DNA of 64,000 nt from Candidatus Desulfarcum epimagneticum (lineage in GTDB: Bacteria; Desulfobacterota; Desulfobacteria; Desulfobacterales; CR-1). The position numbers and the translations under genes are program-made. The first letter of the stretch is position 1, and every line of letters starts with the position of its first letter. Shown one piece after another: positions 37,689 to 46,419 of the stretch. The stretch spans positions 36,576 to 100,575 of the forward strand of contig CAACVI010000002.1 in NCBI GenBank assembly GCA_900659855.1. The letters are read 5' to 3'. The notes beneath the pieces are model-generated. The model did not search any database. It was not told the origin of the DNA and worked only from the letters and a program-made list of their open reading frames with translations.

Positions 37689-38906
37689 TTATGTTTGGGC
37701 TGAATCCGTCAGTTTCCATTCATGCTCGATCCAAACAACCCCCAACTCCGGACGCTCGCTGTGAACCACGAATTTTTTTGACTCCGCCTGGTCGAAAACT
37801 ATAGTGGCTTGTGAGTCTGCCGAAAAACCTATTGCTTTGTAGCTCCCTGACATGATGGGGAATGACGGCATGACGACTTTTACGGCCTGGGATCCGGAAA
37901 AAACGAAAGGGGAATGCCCCGCATGCTTGGCGCTGTGGAGAAAAAACCAACCGGTTTCATTTTCTTTCCTGACGCCCACCCCGAGATGCCCCTCAATGGG
38001 CTCTCCCTGGCGACGGGTGTGAATCTCTATCACGATCGTATCCTTATGATTCACCGTTTCCAAAGGATTCCCATGTTTGTCCGTCACAATCACCTTCTCC
38101 ACTATGACCTCAGGCGTTTGCTTTTCCATGGGCGTGTCCGGCGGTTTTTTTTCAAGGGCCTTTTTCTCTTTTTCCTCCATAAAGGCGATGTAACGGCTCG
38201 TGACCTCTGAACTCTTCCCCAGTTCCCTGATCTTGCCTTTATCTATCCAGACTGTCAGGCCGCATATTTCATTTATTCTATACAGGCCGTGAGTGCAGAA
38301 AAGAACCGTCGTGTCTCCTTCTATAAGTTCCATCATCCGTTTCACGGCTTTTTGTTGAAAATGCTGGTCGCCGACCGAGAAAACCTCGTCCAGTATCAAA
38401 ATGTCGGGATCAACGGAGGTGGTCACGGCAAACCCGAGTCTTGCCTGCATGCCGGACGAATATGTTTTCACCGGCTGATCCATGAATTCCCCGATGTCGG
38501 CGAAAGAGGCGATGTCGTTAAAGCGCTCGTCGATCTCTTTTTTGGAAAGCCCGATCACCGCGCTTTTCATGTACACATTCTGACGTCCGGTGAATTCCGG
38601 GTCGAATCCGGCGCTGATTTCAAAAAGCCCGGTCAGCCTGCCGTTGACTTCCACATTTCCGGAGGAGGGCTGGGCGATTCCGGCGATGATCTGCAGAAGG
38701 GTGGACTTCCCGCTTCCGTTCTCCCCGATGATTCCCAGTATTTCCCCTTTTCCCACGGAAAACGACACATCGTGTAAAGCGTGAAAAGGGGTGTGATATT
38801 TTTTTTTGAACGGGTGAAGGGCCTCTTTGGCCCTGTCGAATGGCCTTTCATAGAGCCGGTAAGACTTTGAGACGTTTGACACGCGTATGGCCGGATCGTT
38901 TTTCAT
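37689..38906 (-). CDS. wzt: Wzt-type polysaccharide export ATPase with C-terminal glycan-binding domain
   Basis: A 405-residue ATPase. Residues 1-245 are the nucleotide-binding domain: GENGSGKSTLLQIIAG (Walker A), YSSGMQARLGFAV (signature), ILILDEVFSVGD (Walker B) and FCTHGLYRI (H-loop). Residues about 285-405 are a beta-rich Wzt C-terminal domain (VEKVIVTDKHGNPLETVNHKD, SGSYKAIGF). In Wzt homologues this domain recognises the modified end of the finished O-antigen and licenses export. It is the last gene of the large minus-strand unit and the second Wzt in it. The specific terminal modification it reads could be the NRPS-linked cap proposed here. Confidence 0.9.
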   Translation of the reverse strand: MKNDPAIRVSNVSKSYRLYERPFDRAKEALHPFKKKYHTPFHALHDVSFSVGKGEILGIIGENGSGKSTLLQIIAGIAQPSSGNVEVNGRLTGLFEISAGFDPEFTGRQNVYMKSAVIGLSKKEIDERFNDIASFADIGEFMDQPVKTYSSGMQARLGFAVTTSVDPDILILDEVFSVGDQHFQQKAVKRMMELIEGDTTVLFCTHGLYRINEICGLTVWIDKGKIRELGKSSEVTSRYIAFMEEKEKKALEKKPPDTPMEKQTPEVIVEKVIVTDKHGNPLETVNHKDTIVIEIHTRRQGEPIEGHLGVGVRKENETGWFFLHSAKHAGHSPFVFSGSQAVKVVMPSFPIMSGSYKAIGFSADSQATIVFDQAESKKFVVHSERPELGVVWIEHEWKLTDSAQT

Positions 38907-38933
38907 CGTTGGTTATTCATTCCTTGAAAATAA

Positions 38934-39522
38934 TCATCCCGTTTCGACAAAAATCGTCATAACTTTGACTCCCGTCTTATGATCATGATAATCAGCCTCC
39001 AGTTTTCGCCTGTTTTCGTTGTCTATGTTTTCCGTAAAGAACAAAAGCGATATTTCTTCCAGGCCCAGCCGGGCCCCGTATGACGCGGCCTGTCCGTGTA
39101 GGATTTCAATTCCATGCCGTAGGTTTTTCCATGATCAGAATTAAAGGTTTGTCCAGCGCCTCTTTCAGGAATAATTTTTCAAATTCCTCAGGGGTGTCCG
39201 CCCCGCCCGATTTTTTGTCAAGATCGTACGCCAGGCCTTCCGCGATGTACATCAGTATTCGGCCGATATCCTTTTCCATTTTGATGGTTTCCAGGTTGAT
39301 CTTGACGGCGTCGAATTTTTTGTCCCGGCGAAGCCTGAAAAGAACCTCCCTGAATGCCCACGACTTGCCCGTCTGCCTGGGGCCCCACACCGTTATGTAA
39401 TGCCCCCCTTTTTCAGGGTTTTCTCCCATCAGTTCCAGGGCGCCATGGTCAATCAAATCGGTTCTCGGGGCATAATAATGCAAATCCGGGTCTATGGGGC
39501 CGTATGATGAAAATTTGCGCAT
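38934..39522 (-). pseudogene. AAA-like ATPase/PD-(D/E)XK gene with internal deletion
   Basis: The 5' part (ATG 39522, GGGAG ribosome site) encodes MRKFSSYGPIDPDLHYYAP and P-loop VWGPRQTGKSW, up to LILIMEKPTAWN and a stop. Intact relatives continue LILIIDEFDA (Walker B) for 300 or more residues. A different frame just downstream encodes a family-typical C-terminus: GQAASYGARLGLEEISLLFF, then DHKTGVKVMTIFVETG and a TGA at 38934. The middle of the gene is missing and the frame is shifted. It is a relic of the same broad ATPase/nuclease class as the gene at 17.8 kb, inserted between the two wzt genes. Confidence 0.8.
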
Positions 39523-39591
39523 TTTCTTGTCTCCCTGCAAACGGTTTTAAACGCCCATCATTCTAATTGAATCGGCCACGAAAGACAAGGC

Positions 39592-40359
39592 TTAAAAGGA
39601 GGTGTCCCCACGCGCTGACCGGCGGCTTTCGCCTTTTTTAAGCCGCCGCCGGTGGACCCCCAGGCGCTCCAGGTAGGCCCGGATGACTTTTTTTGCAGGA
39701 CCTTCCATTTTGGTTTTCCCGTCCTCCAGCCATAAGACCCGTTTGCACAGCTTATAGACCGTGGGCATATTGTGGGAGACAAAGACCACTGAAATACCGG
39801 AAAAAAATTTTTTCTCCATGGCGGCCACCGCCTTTTTTTTGAACGCGTCGTCTCCCACTCCCAGCGCCTCGTCCACCAAAAGGACGTCCGGGGACAGCTC
39901 CAGGGCGATGGCAAACCCCAGGCGCGCCCGCATTCCGCTGGAATAGGTTTTCACCGGGTCGTGGATGAATGCTTCCAGCTCGGCGAACGCCGTTATTTCT
40001 TCAAGTCTTTCCAGTATCTTTTTTTTCCCCATCCCCATGAGCATGCCGGTGAGAATCACATTTTCTTTTCCGGAAAGCTCGGGGTAAAATCCGGCGGCGA
40101 TGCTTAAAAGCGAGATGGAAATCCCCGGTTTTTTCCAGATGACTCCCCGGTCCGGCAGAATGATTCCTCTTAAAAGACGCAAAAGGGTGGATTTCCCGGC
40201 GCCGTTTCGTCCGATGACGCCAAGGACTTCCCCCTGGTAAAGGGAAAAACTCACATCTTTGAGCGCGTCATAGTTTTTAAAGCGAAAGAATCCCTGCTTG
40301 ACCCGGTAGCGGCATCCCACGTTTTTTAGAGTGATGATGATGGAGTTTGTTGAGTTCAT
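39592..40359 (-). CDS. wzt: Wzt-type polysaccharide export ATPase, short form
   Basis: A 255-residue ATPase with GRNGAGKSTLLRLLRG (Walker A), YSSGMRARLGFAIAL (signature), VLLVDEALGVGDD (Walker B) and FVSHNMPTVYK (H-loop). It lacks the C-terminal glycan-binding domain of the downstream Wzt and ends in a basic tail. It should energise the Wzm at 40.8 kb. The ATG at 40359 lies inside a 9-bp GAGTTTNNN array, so the first residues (MNSTNS) are repeat-derived. A longer frame to 40560 runs back through the array and antisense sequence and is rejected. Confidence 0.88.
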   Translation of the reverse strand: MNSTNSIIITLKNVGCRYRVKQGFFRFKNYDALKDVSFSLYQGEVLGVIGRNGAGKSTLLRLLRGIILPDRGVIWKKPGISISLLSIAAGFYPELSGKENVILTGMLMGMGKKKILERLEEITAFAELEAFIHDPVKTYSSGMRARLGFAIALELSPDVLLVDEALGVGDDAFKKKAVAAMEKKFFSGISVVFVSHNMPTVYKLCKRVLWLEDGKTKMEGPAKKVIRAYLERLGVHRRRLKKGESRRSARGDTSF

Positions 40360-40387
40360 AGAGGTTATAGCGTTTGTTGAGTTTATG
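40343..40387. repeat. 9-bp array C, five units in register
   Basis: On the plus strand: GAGTTTGTT, GAGTTCATA, GAGGTTATA, GCGTTTGTT, GAGTTTATG. It overlaps the start codon of the short wzt and the stop codon of the 23S-IVS-type gene. Its orientation is opposite to array D on the other side of that gene. Confidence 0.85.
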
Positions 40388-40754
40388 GATTTGTCTGATT
40401 TAAATATTTGATAAAATTGGATAAAAGCTTCTGGATATATTCCGACTTCTCGTAAAGCTGATGAAATTTTTCGTGATGGATGTATTTTTGATCCAGGGCG
40501 ATATACAGATGGCTTTGGACTTCCGCCGCCGAGGCTTTTGCCATGAACAGAAACCGGCAAAAATCTTTGGAGCTTTTCCTTGCGAAACCTTCAGCGATAT
40601 TGGCCATGACAGAGGCGCCCGCCCTTTTGATCTGATCGCTTAAACCAAAGTCTTTTTTCATATCCCCGGAGGCGGAAATATCATAAACCTCTTTCACAAG
40701 CTCCCTGGCGACTTTCCAGGCGTTGATGTCTTCAAATTTTTTTATGGTGGACAT
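40383..40754 (-). CDS. Four-helix-bundle protein (23S rRNA-intervening-sequence family)
   Basis: A 123-residue protein with the family pattern: FEDINAWKVARELVKEVY at the N-terminus, GLSDQIKRAGASVMANIAEGFAR in the middle (seen around residues 42-64) and SAAEVQSHLYIALD. These small pentameric four-helix proteins are common as free-standing genes or in rRNA intervening sequences; no catalytic role is established. The gene has a strong AGGGGA site. It sits between wzm and wzt, bracketed by inverted 9-bp arrays, so it is probably a late insertion and not part of the export machine. Confidence 0.92.
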   Translation of the reverse strand: MSTIKKFEDINAWKVARELVKEVYDISASGDMKKDFGLSDQIKRAGASVMANIAEGFARKSSKDFCRFLFMAKASAAEVQSHLYIALDQKYIHHEKFHQLYEKSEYIQKLLSNFIKYLNQTNP

Positions 40755-40763
40755 GGACTTCCC

Positions 40764-40807
40764 CTCAACTCAACAAACGCAAAAAACGCAATAAACTCAA
40801 CAAACTC
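40764..40807. repeat. 9-bp array D
   Basis: About five units read on the minus strand as GAGTTTGTT, GAGTTTATT, GCGTTTTTT, GCGTTTGTT, GAGTTGAGG. The array lies just upstream of the 23S-IVS-type gene and touches the stop of wzm. Confidence 0.8.
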
Positions 40808-41576
40808 ATTCACACAATATCCTCGGGTAAACAGGGTCAAAACGTTTCAGCAGCCATGTGGCAAAGGCGCATAAGAAAAGGGAGAGGCAAAGGACATACA
40901 GCAGATAGCCCCATTGGGGCCATTGGCCGCTCATCAGGACCAGTCGGTAATTTTTGATCAGCCCGGCCATGGGATTTAAATACGCCAGGAACATGTGCCG
41001 GGGCAGAACCACGCTTTCCAGGGAATAAAAAATTCCGCTGGCGAAAAACACCAGGTGAAGACCGGCGCTGATGAGAAAACGGAGGTCCGGAAAAAAGGGC
41101 ACAACGGCGGAGGACACAAAGGCGCATCCGCATATGAGAAGAAACTGGACGGCCATGAGAATGGGCAGGGCCAGCCACACGGCGGAAACCGGGGCGCCGT
41201 ACAGGCATAGAAAAACCAGGAGGAGAAGCGTCACCACAAGCTGTTTGGCGCTGTTTTGCAGCACGTTTGAAAGCGGGAAAAAGATTTTGGGGACATAGAT
41301 TTGCTGGAGCAGGGCCTTTTCCTGGTAAATGCTTAAAGCGCTGTTGTTGACGCATTTTGAAAACCAGAGCCACGTGGAGCTTCCCACCAAAAGAAACGCC
41401 ACAAAATCAGGGGTTCCCCGGTTGAGCATGATGCCGAAAACCAGGTAGAAAATGAGCATGTCCAAAACCGGCTCCAGTATCCACCACAGGTAATTGAGGT
41501 AGTACTGGGAGATCTCTTTTTTGAGGTTGGCCCCGGTCATGAACAGGGTCAGGTTGATAAAATGTTTTGATTTCAT
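40806..41576 (-). CDS. wzm: ABC-2 type polysaccharide export permease (Wzm family)
   Basis: A 256-residue hydrophobic protein with about six membrane segments, starting LTLFMTGANLKKEISQYYLN, then LWWILEPVLDMLIFYLVFG, as in Wzm/KpsM-type permeases. FLLVGSSTWLWFSKCV and AYLNPMAGLIKNYRLV are other family blocks. It belongs to a different subgroup from the orphan Wzm at 8.6 kb. It follows galE by 1 bp and precedes the wzt genes, so it forms the export channel for the lipid-linked product of this operon. Confidence 0.9.
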   Translation of the reverse strand: MKSKHFINLTLFMTGANLKKEISQYYLNYLWWILEPVLDMLIFYLVFGIMLNRGTPDFVAFLLVGSSTWLWFSKCVNNSALSIYQEKALLQQIYVPKIFFPLSNVLQNSAKQLVVTLLLLVFLCLYGAPVSAVWLALPILMAVQFLLICGCAFVSSAVVPFFPDLRFLISAGLHLVFFASGIFYSLESVVLPRHMFLAYLNPMAGLIKNYRLVLMSGQWPQWGYLLYVLCLSLFLCAFATWLLKRFDPVYPRILCE

Positions 41577-41577
41577 T

Positions 41578-42567
41578 TTACTGAGAGGTCTCCAGACCCT
41601 GTCTCCAGTTCCAGGCGTGGGTGATCATGGTTTCCATATCCGAAAGCTCGGGGCGCCACCCCAGGGTTTTTCGGGCTTTTTTCCACGACCCCGCCAGATG
41701 GTGGGGATCGCCTTTCCGCCGGGGGCGGTCCACGGTTCTGATTTTTCGCTGGGTGACGCGGCGGGCGTGGTCAAGGACTTCTTTCACTGAGAACCCCCGT
41801 CCGGCGCCCAGGTTGAACACCTCGCTTTTCCCGCCGTTCATCAGGTATTCCATCCCCAGCCTGTGGGCCCTGGCCAGATCGCTTACGTGGATGTAATCCC
41901 GGACGCAGGAGCCGTCGGGAGTGGGGTAATCGGTCCCGAATACGCGGACGCGCCTGTCCGGGTCGGCGGCGGCTTCCAGGGCCAGGGGAATCAAATGGGT
42001 CTCAGGGTCGTGAAGCTCTCCCAAACGGCCCCGCGGGTCGGCGCCCGCCGCGTTGAAGTAGCGGAAAATCACATGCCGGATGCCGTGGGCGGCGCCGTAG
42101 TCTTCCAGCATTCGCTCAACGGCCAGTTTTGTGTTTCCGTAAGGGTTCGCCGGGCGCCGGGGGTGGGATTCGGAAATCAAAGGGTCTCGGGAAATTCCGT
42201 AAACGGCGCAGGTGGAGGAAAAAATAAATTTGTCCACCCCCCATTTTTTCATGGCGTCGAGCAGAACGATGGCGTTTCCCACGTTGTTCCGGTAATATTT
42301 CCCGGGATTTTTCACCGATTCCCCGGCATAGGCAAAGGCCGCGAAATGCAGCGCCGCCGCGATGTCATACTGTTCAAATATTCGATCCAGGGCCGCGGCG
42401 TCGCCCACATCTCCCGGGACGAACTCCCCGGCCCGGACCAAACGGCGATGGCCGTGGACCAGGTTGTCCAGAACCACTGTTTCATATCCGGCGGAGGCGA
42501 GTTCGAGATTGGTGTGGGAGCCGATATAGCCCGCTCCGCCGGTGATCAGAACGCGTTGTTTTTTCAT
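41578..42567 (-). CDS. galE: UDP-glucose 4-epimerase
   Basis: A 329-residue extended SDR that interconverts UDP-Glc and UDP-Gal (or the GlcNAc/GalNAc pair). Visible are VLITGGAGYIGSHTNLELAS (NAD loop), ALHFAAFAYAGESV, KFIFSSTCAVYG (catalytic Ser/Thr region), PYGNTKLAVERML (Tyr and Lys of YxxxK), RYFNAAGADP and DYIHVSDLARAH. Length and motif order match bacterial GalE. It lies 18 bp after the triple glycosyltransferase and is the sugar-donor enzyme of the operon. Confidence 0.95.
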   Translation of the reverse strand: MKKQRVLITGGAGYIGSHTNLELASAGYETVVLDNLVHGHRRLVRAGEFVPGDVGDAAALDRIFEQYDIAAALHFAAFAYAGESVKNPGKYYRNNVGNAIVLLDAMKKWGVDKFIFSSTCAVYGISRDPLISESHPRRPANPYGNTKLAVERMLEDYGAAHGIRHVIFRYFNAAGADPRGRLGELHDPETHLIPLALEAAADPDRRVRVFGTDYPTPDGSCVRDYIHVSDLARAHRLGMEYLMNGGKSEVFNLGAGRGFSVKEVLDHARRVTQRKIRTVDRPRRKGDPHHLAGSWKKARKTLGWRPELSDMETMITHAWNWRQGLETSQ

Positions 42568-42585
42568 GGGTTTCGCTTTGTTCCT

Positions 42586-45500
42586 TCACAGCCTTTTTGA
42601 ATCGCCGGGGCCGACGAATATTTTCGGGTCCGCCGATAATTTTTCCACCGCCATTTTTTTGAGTTTCAAAACATAATCATCAAAATCAAACTCATTTTCC
42701 ACGATCCGTCTGCCGGTTGCGGCGGCCTTCATGCGAATGGCCGGATTTTCGACAAATTCCATGATCTGGGCGGGTATCCGGTCTCTTTCATGATAGCCCA
42801 CGAGTGTCCCGCCGGCCCTTTGGATCAGGTCTGTGGAGCCCGAGGCGTTTTGAATGCCTATGACGGGAATGCCTGCGGCAAGGGCCTCCAGGACCACTGT
42901 GGGGAACGGGTCCTCCCTTGAGGACAAAAAAAACAGATCCGCCGCGGCGTACCACGGGGACAAACGTTCCGCATGGCCCGCGAAGTGAATCCTTTTTTCA
43001 TAGCCGGCGTTGGCCGCGTCTCTTTTCAAAAAGTCCGTATAGGTGTCCGGGGTTTCATTCAAAATCTCTCCCCCGACCCAGACAAAGTGGATGTCATGCT
43101 CGCCCCCGGCCATGGCGATGGTTTGAATGGCCGCGCCCACAAAGAGGTCCACGCCTTTTCTCGGCGCGATATATCCACATCCCATCACCACAAAGGCGTT
43201 TTGGGAAATCTTTAATCTTTTCCTTCTTTTTTTTCGCAGTTTCGGCAGGTCATCGGTCAGGATTTCTTTTTTGTAAAGTCCCTGGGGAATCACGGATGTT
43301 TTTTCCAGGTCAAAGGAAAAATCCCGGCGGTTGACCTCGATCATAAAGGAGCTGGAATAGACAATGTGATCCGAAAGATTGTACATGTTTTTCAGGTAGG
43401 GCGGGTCAAAGTGACGCGTGTAATCATGGATCAGGACAGCCGCGGGCACGCCGCATTTTTTGATTTCGGGCATCACGCTTCCGCAGCCTGCCGTGTTCAC
43501 CAGGGCAAAGGCGGGGGGGGCGCCGCTGTTTTTTAAATGTCGGGAGATGGATATGCCCTTGCCGTTGATTTTCCCGTTCGTCACCGACCATGCCTCGCCG
43601 TATTTTTGAAACCGGCTCAATAAAGGGCCTTCGTCCAGTGAAAAGCATATGATTTCGATTCCGTCCATTTCCCACAGGCGACGGGCCACATTGAAAATAA
43701 TCTGAGGCGCGCCGGTTTCCAGGGTCGAGTGGGTCACAATGACCGCCTTTTTGGAATTCGATTCGGCCCGGGGCTTGAAATTCCCGACTTTTCGGCAGCA
43801 TTCCAGTATGTGGGGGACCCCGGTCCCGACCGTGTGGCGGGCCAGCGCTTTTTCCCTCGCCCGTTTTCCCATTTTTTTTCGAATGTCAGGATTGTCCATC
43901 AGATAGGCGACTTTACCGGCCATGGCGTCCACATCCTCAAATGGGACCGCGAAGCCCGCGTCATTTTCCACGAATTCCGGGGCGCCGCCGGCCCCGTCAA
44001 AGCATATGACCGGCAGGCCGCATTGGGCGGCCTCCAGGCACACAAGGGGAAAAGGGTCCTCCCTTGAGGTCATGAGAAAAAGATCGCCGGCTGAAAAATA
44101 CTTCCGGGGATCATCCTTCACCCCCTCAAAGGAGATGTGGCCCGCAAGGCCCCTGTCGCGGATGATTTTTTCAAGCTGTTTCCAGGAGGGAGACTTCCCA
44201 AAGGGGTTCTGCTCGTCCCATCGGTTTTCCCCGATCCAGTGAAAATGAAACGCGTCATACCCTTTTTGCAGAAGCGTTAAGGCCGTTTCAATGAACAGGT
44301 CCGTTCCTTTTCGCCAGAAGAGCGTTCCGCATCCAAACACCAGGCACGCGTTCTCTTTGAGCCCCAGGCTTTTCCGAAGGGCCGGTTTGGGGGGTGGGGG
44401 ATCAGGGAACGGGTAATCATCGATAAATTCAAAAACAGTGAACGCCTGTTTCGCGTCCAGATAATGATTCTTTTTTAAATAATCAAAAACAGGCGTGGAG
44501 CATGTGATATAGGCGTTTGTGTGTCTTTTCATTTTTTTGATGACGCCTTTGGGAATCCGGCGCATGGTTTTTTCAAGCTCATGAACATGGGTGAGGACAG
44601 GGGCTTTTAAAAAGTCAAGCTCGTCGTATATGGCGGGGGAGGCGGATGTGTTGCCGTAAATGAGATCAATTCCGCCGCAAAATTCCAGGAGTTCCGTTTT
44701 TCTTTCGCTCCTGGACGGAAAATTTCGGGAAAAATCTTCCCAGACCAGGGTCGGGGCAAGGCGCTGAAAATGATTCAACAAAAATCCGCCTTCCAGGCAG
44801 ATTATTTTTAAACGGAATTGGGTATGCTCAACAAGCCATTGGATCAGATGTAAAAGAAGTTTTTGCGCCCCGGCCAGGCGGGCGTCGTGGGAGACAAACA
44901 AAATGGAGCCGTCCCCGGCGCTTTCGGGAAAGCCGCCGGCCTGTTTTTTTTCAGGGGCGCTCCGAAATCGGTTTATGATGTCGTTTCTGGAAAAAAACGG
45001 CCGGTCCCGCCGTGTCTTGAGCCACCTGTCGAAAGCCATGGCCTTTGAAAGGATGGGGCGCATGAAAAAAAGCCGTTCGAGGAAATTCAGGGTTTTTTGG
45101 CTCAGCCGCCATGCCAGGCTGTTTTCAATTTCCTGGATCCGGATTTCTTTGGCCTTAAGCAAGCTTGCCTGCCGGGTTATGATTTTTTTTTGGGTTGTCG
45201 ATAAAGAAGAATGCGGTTTCACAAAGCATCGGATGGAGATGGATTTTACACGGCCGCCGATGTCCAGGAAGACCATGGGATCGCGCGTGTCGAAAAGGAT
45301 ATCGCCGGGATGGCCGTTTTGAATGGTTCCATTTGATGAAATTGAGCGCGGGCTGAAATGATGAGCCGTTCCTGAAGAATCCTCGTAGGATATTTCCAGG
45401 ATTCTGACTTCGCATGGCTTTCCGGCCGGGTCCCATCTGAATGATTTGATTTCTTTATATCGGGGTGGGATATCGAAGCGTATGGTCATGGGGCCAATAT

Positions 45501-46419
45501 AATCGGCGGGGGACAGGTTGGCCATGACGAGGCGCTCTTCAGGACCAAACCTCTTCCCGGCGTCAATGAAAAGCGTTGAATCGAATATGTCATTTTCAAA
45601 GGATCTTAAGAGCCGCCACCGGCTTTCCATGAGTCGTCTCTTCAACTCGCCGTCATGGGAAAAGTAGTCGATAAACTTGTCATAAGTATGCAAAACCGCC
45701 AGTTTTTTGTCTTTGATGGGGATGGACGAATGGATCGAATGGCCGTGCAGGCGGTAAACCGCCATTTTTTCATCCAGACGCTTGATTTTTCCATATTGGG
45801 CGTTTAATAAATTCAGGGCGTAATCGTCCAGCGGGGACTCATACAATATGTCGGGGATATGAGGGTTGAAATGGTTCCGGAACACACACGAAGCCGTATG
45901 GATATAGTTCAGCCTGATCAGATCCCTGATGGTGGTGGTTTCAGGGACCTTGTCCGGGAAATATCCCTTTGCCACCCGGCCATGTTTAATGGTGGTCACC
46001 CGGTGAAAGCAGATGGCGTAATCAGGATTTTTTTCCAGAAAATCCACCTGTTTTTGGAGTTTATATGGGTCGGTCCAGTAATCGTCGCCCTCGCACATGG
46101 CGATGTATTGGCCCCCGCAGGCCTTTAAAGTCTGGATGAGGTTGTATCGGTCTGTGGAGGGTTTGCCATCCACATGAATCACATTTTTTCGGTCTCTTAA
46201 AAACAACCTGATTTGATCGGGATGATTTTGGGCGTATTTCAGACATATTTCCCGTGTCCCGTCATGTGATTTGTCTTCGCCCAGACAAATTTCAAAGGCA
46301 AAGTCGGTTTCTTGCATTAAAATGCCGTCCAGGCATTGTTTAATATAGCCGGCATGCTGATAAGTGATCACACACACTGAAAGAATCGGCGGGCGGTTAT
46401 GGCTCATTTCGATGTTCAC
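42586..46419 (-). CDS. Triple-domain glycosyltransferase (GT2-GT4-GT4)
   Basis: A 1277-residue protein. Residues 12-235 are a GT2 domain (LSVCVITYQHAGYIKQCLDG, EGDDYWTDPYK at 110-120). Residues 280-400 are an uncharacterised beta-rich region. Residues 421-472 are a helical linker (RIQEIENSLAWRL, then FFMRPILSKAMAFDRWL) shared with the 16.3-kb sulfotransferase. Residues 504-870 are a first GT4 domain (SREDPFPLVCLEAAQCGLP). Residues 890-1260 are a second GT4 domain (SREDPFPTVVLEALAAGIP). Three transferases in one chain suggest sequential assembly of an oligosaccharide. The start may be GTG 46419 or ATG 46407; the former overlaps the aminotransferase by 23 bp. Confidence 0.9.
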   Translation of the reverse strand: MNIEMSHNRPPILSVCVITYQHAGYIKQCLDGILMQETDFAFEICLGEDKSHDGTREICLKYAQNHPDQIRLFLRDRKNVIHVDGKPSTDRYNLIQTLKACGGQYIAMCEGDDYWTDPYKLQKQVDFLEKNPDYAICFHRVTTIKHGRVAKGYFPDKVPETTTIRDLIRLNYIHTASCVFRNHFNPHIPDILYESPLDDYALNLLNAQYGKIKRLDEKMAVYRLHGHSIHSSIPIKDKKLAVLHTYDKFIDYFSHDGELKRRLMESRWRLLRSFENDIFDSTLFIDAGKRFGPEERLVMANLSPADYIGPMTIRFDIPPRYKEIKSFRWDPAGKPCEVRILEISYEDSSGTAHHFSPRSISSNGTIQNGHPGDILFDTRDPMVFLDIGGRVKSISIRCFVKPHSSLSTTQKKIITRQASLLKAKEIRIQEIENSLAWRLSQKTLNFLERLFFMRPILSKAMAFDRWLKTRRDRPFFSRNDIINRFRSAPEKKQAGGFPESAGDGSILFVSHDARLAGAQKLLLHLIQWLVEHTQFRLKIICLEGGFLLNHFQRLAPTLVWEDFSRNFPSRSERKTELLEFCGGIDLIYGNTSASPAIYDELDFLKAPVLTHVHELEKTMRRIPKGVIKKMKRHTNAYITCSTPVFDYLKKNHYLDAKQAFTVFEFIDDYPFPDPPPPKPALRKSLGLKENACLVFGCGTLFWRKGTDLFIETALTLLQKGYDAFHFHWIGENRWDEQNPFGKSPSWKQLEKIIRDRGLAGHISFEGVKDDPRKYFSAGDLFLMTSREDPFPLVCLEAAQCGLPVICFDGAGGAPEFVENDAGFAVPFEDVDAMAGKVAYLMDNPDIRKKMGKRAREKALARHTVGTGVPHILECCRKVGNFKPRAESNSKKAVIVTHSTLETGAPQIIFNVARRLWEMDGIEIICFSLDEGPLLSRFQKYGEAWSVTNGKINGKGISISRHLKNSGAPPAFALVNTAGCGSVMPEIKKCGVPAAVLIHDYTRHFDPPYLKNMYNLSDHIVYSSSFMIEVNRRDFSFDLEKTSVIPQGLYKKEILTDDLPKLRKKRRKRLKISQNAFVVMGCGYIAPRKGVDLFVGAAIQTIAMAGGEHDIHFVWVGGEILNETPDTYTDFLKRDAANAGYEKRIHFAGHAERLSPWYAAADLFFLSSREDPFPTVVLEALAAGIPVIGIQNASGSTDLIQRAGGTLVGYHERDRIPAQIMEFVENPAIRMKAAATGRRIVENEFDFDDYVLKLKKMAVEKLSADPKIFVGPGDSKRL

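Noticed and set aside
40360..40560. 67-codon N-terminal extension of the short wzt
   Set aside because: It runs antisense-frame through the 23S-IVS gene and array C; homologous sequence starts only after 40359.
41863..42600. Plus-strand 245-codon open frame
   Set aside because: It is antisense to galE, whose motifs are complete; similar antisense frames across other GC-rich genes were treated the same way.
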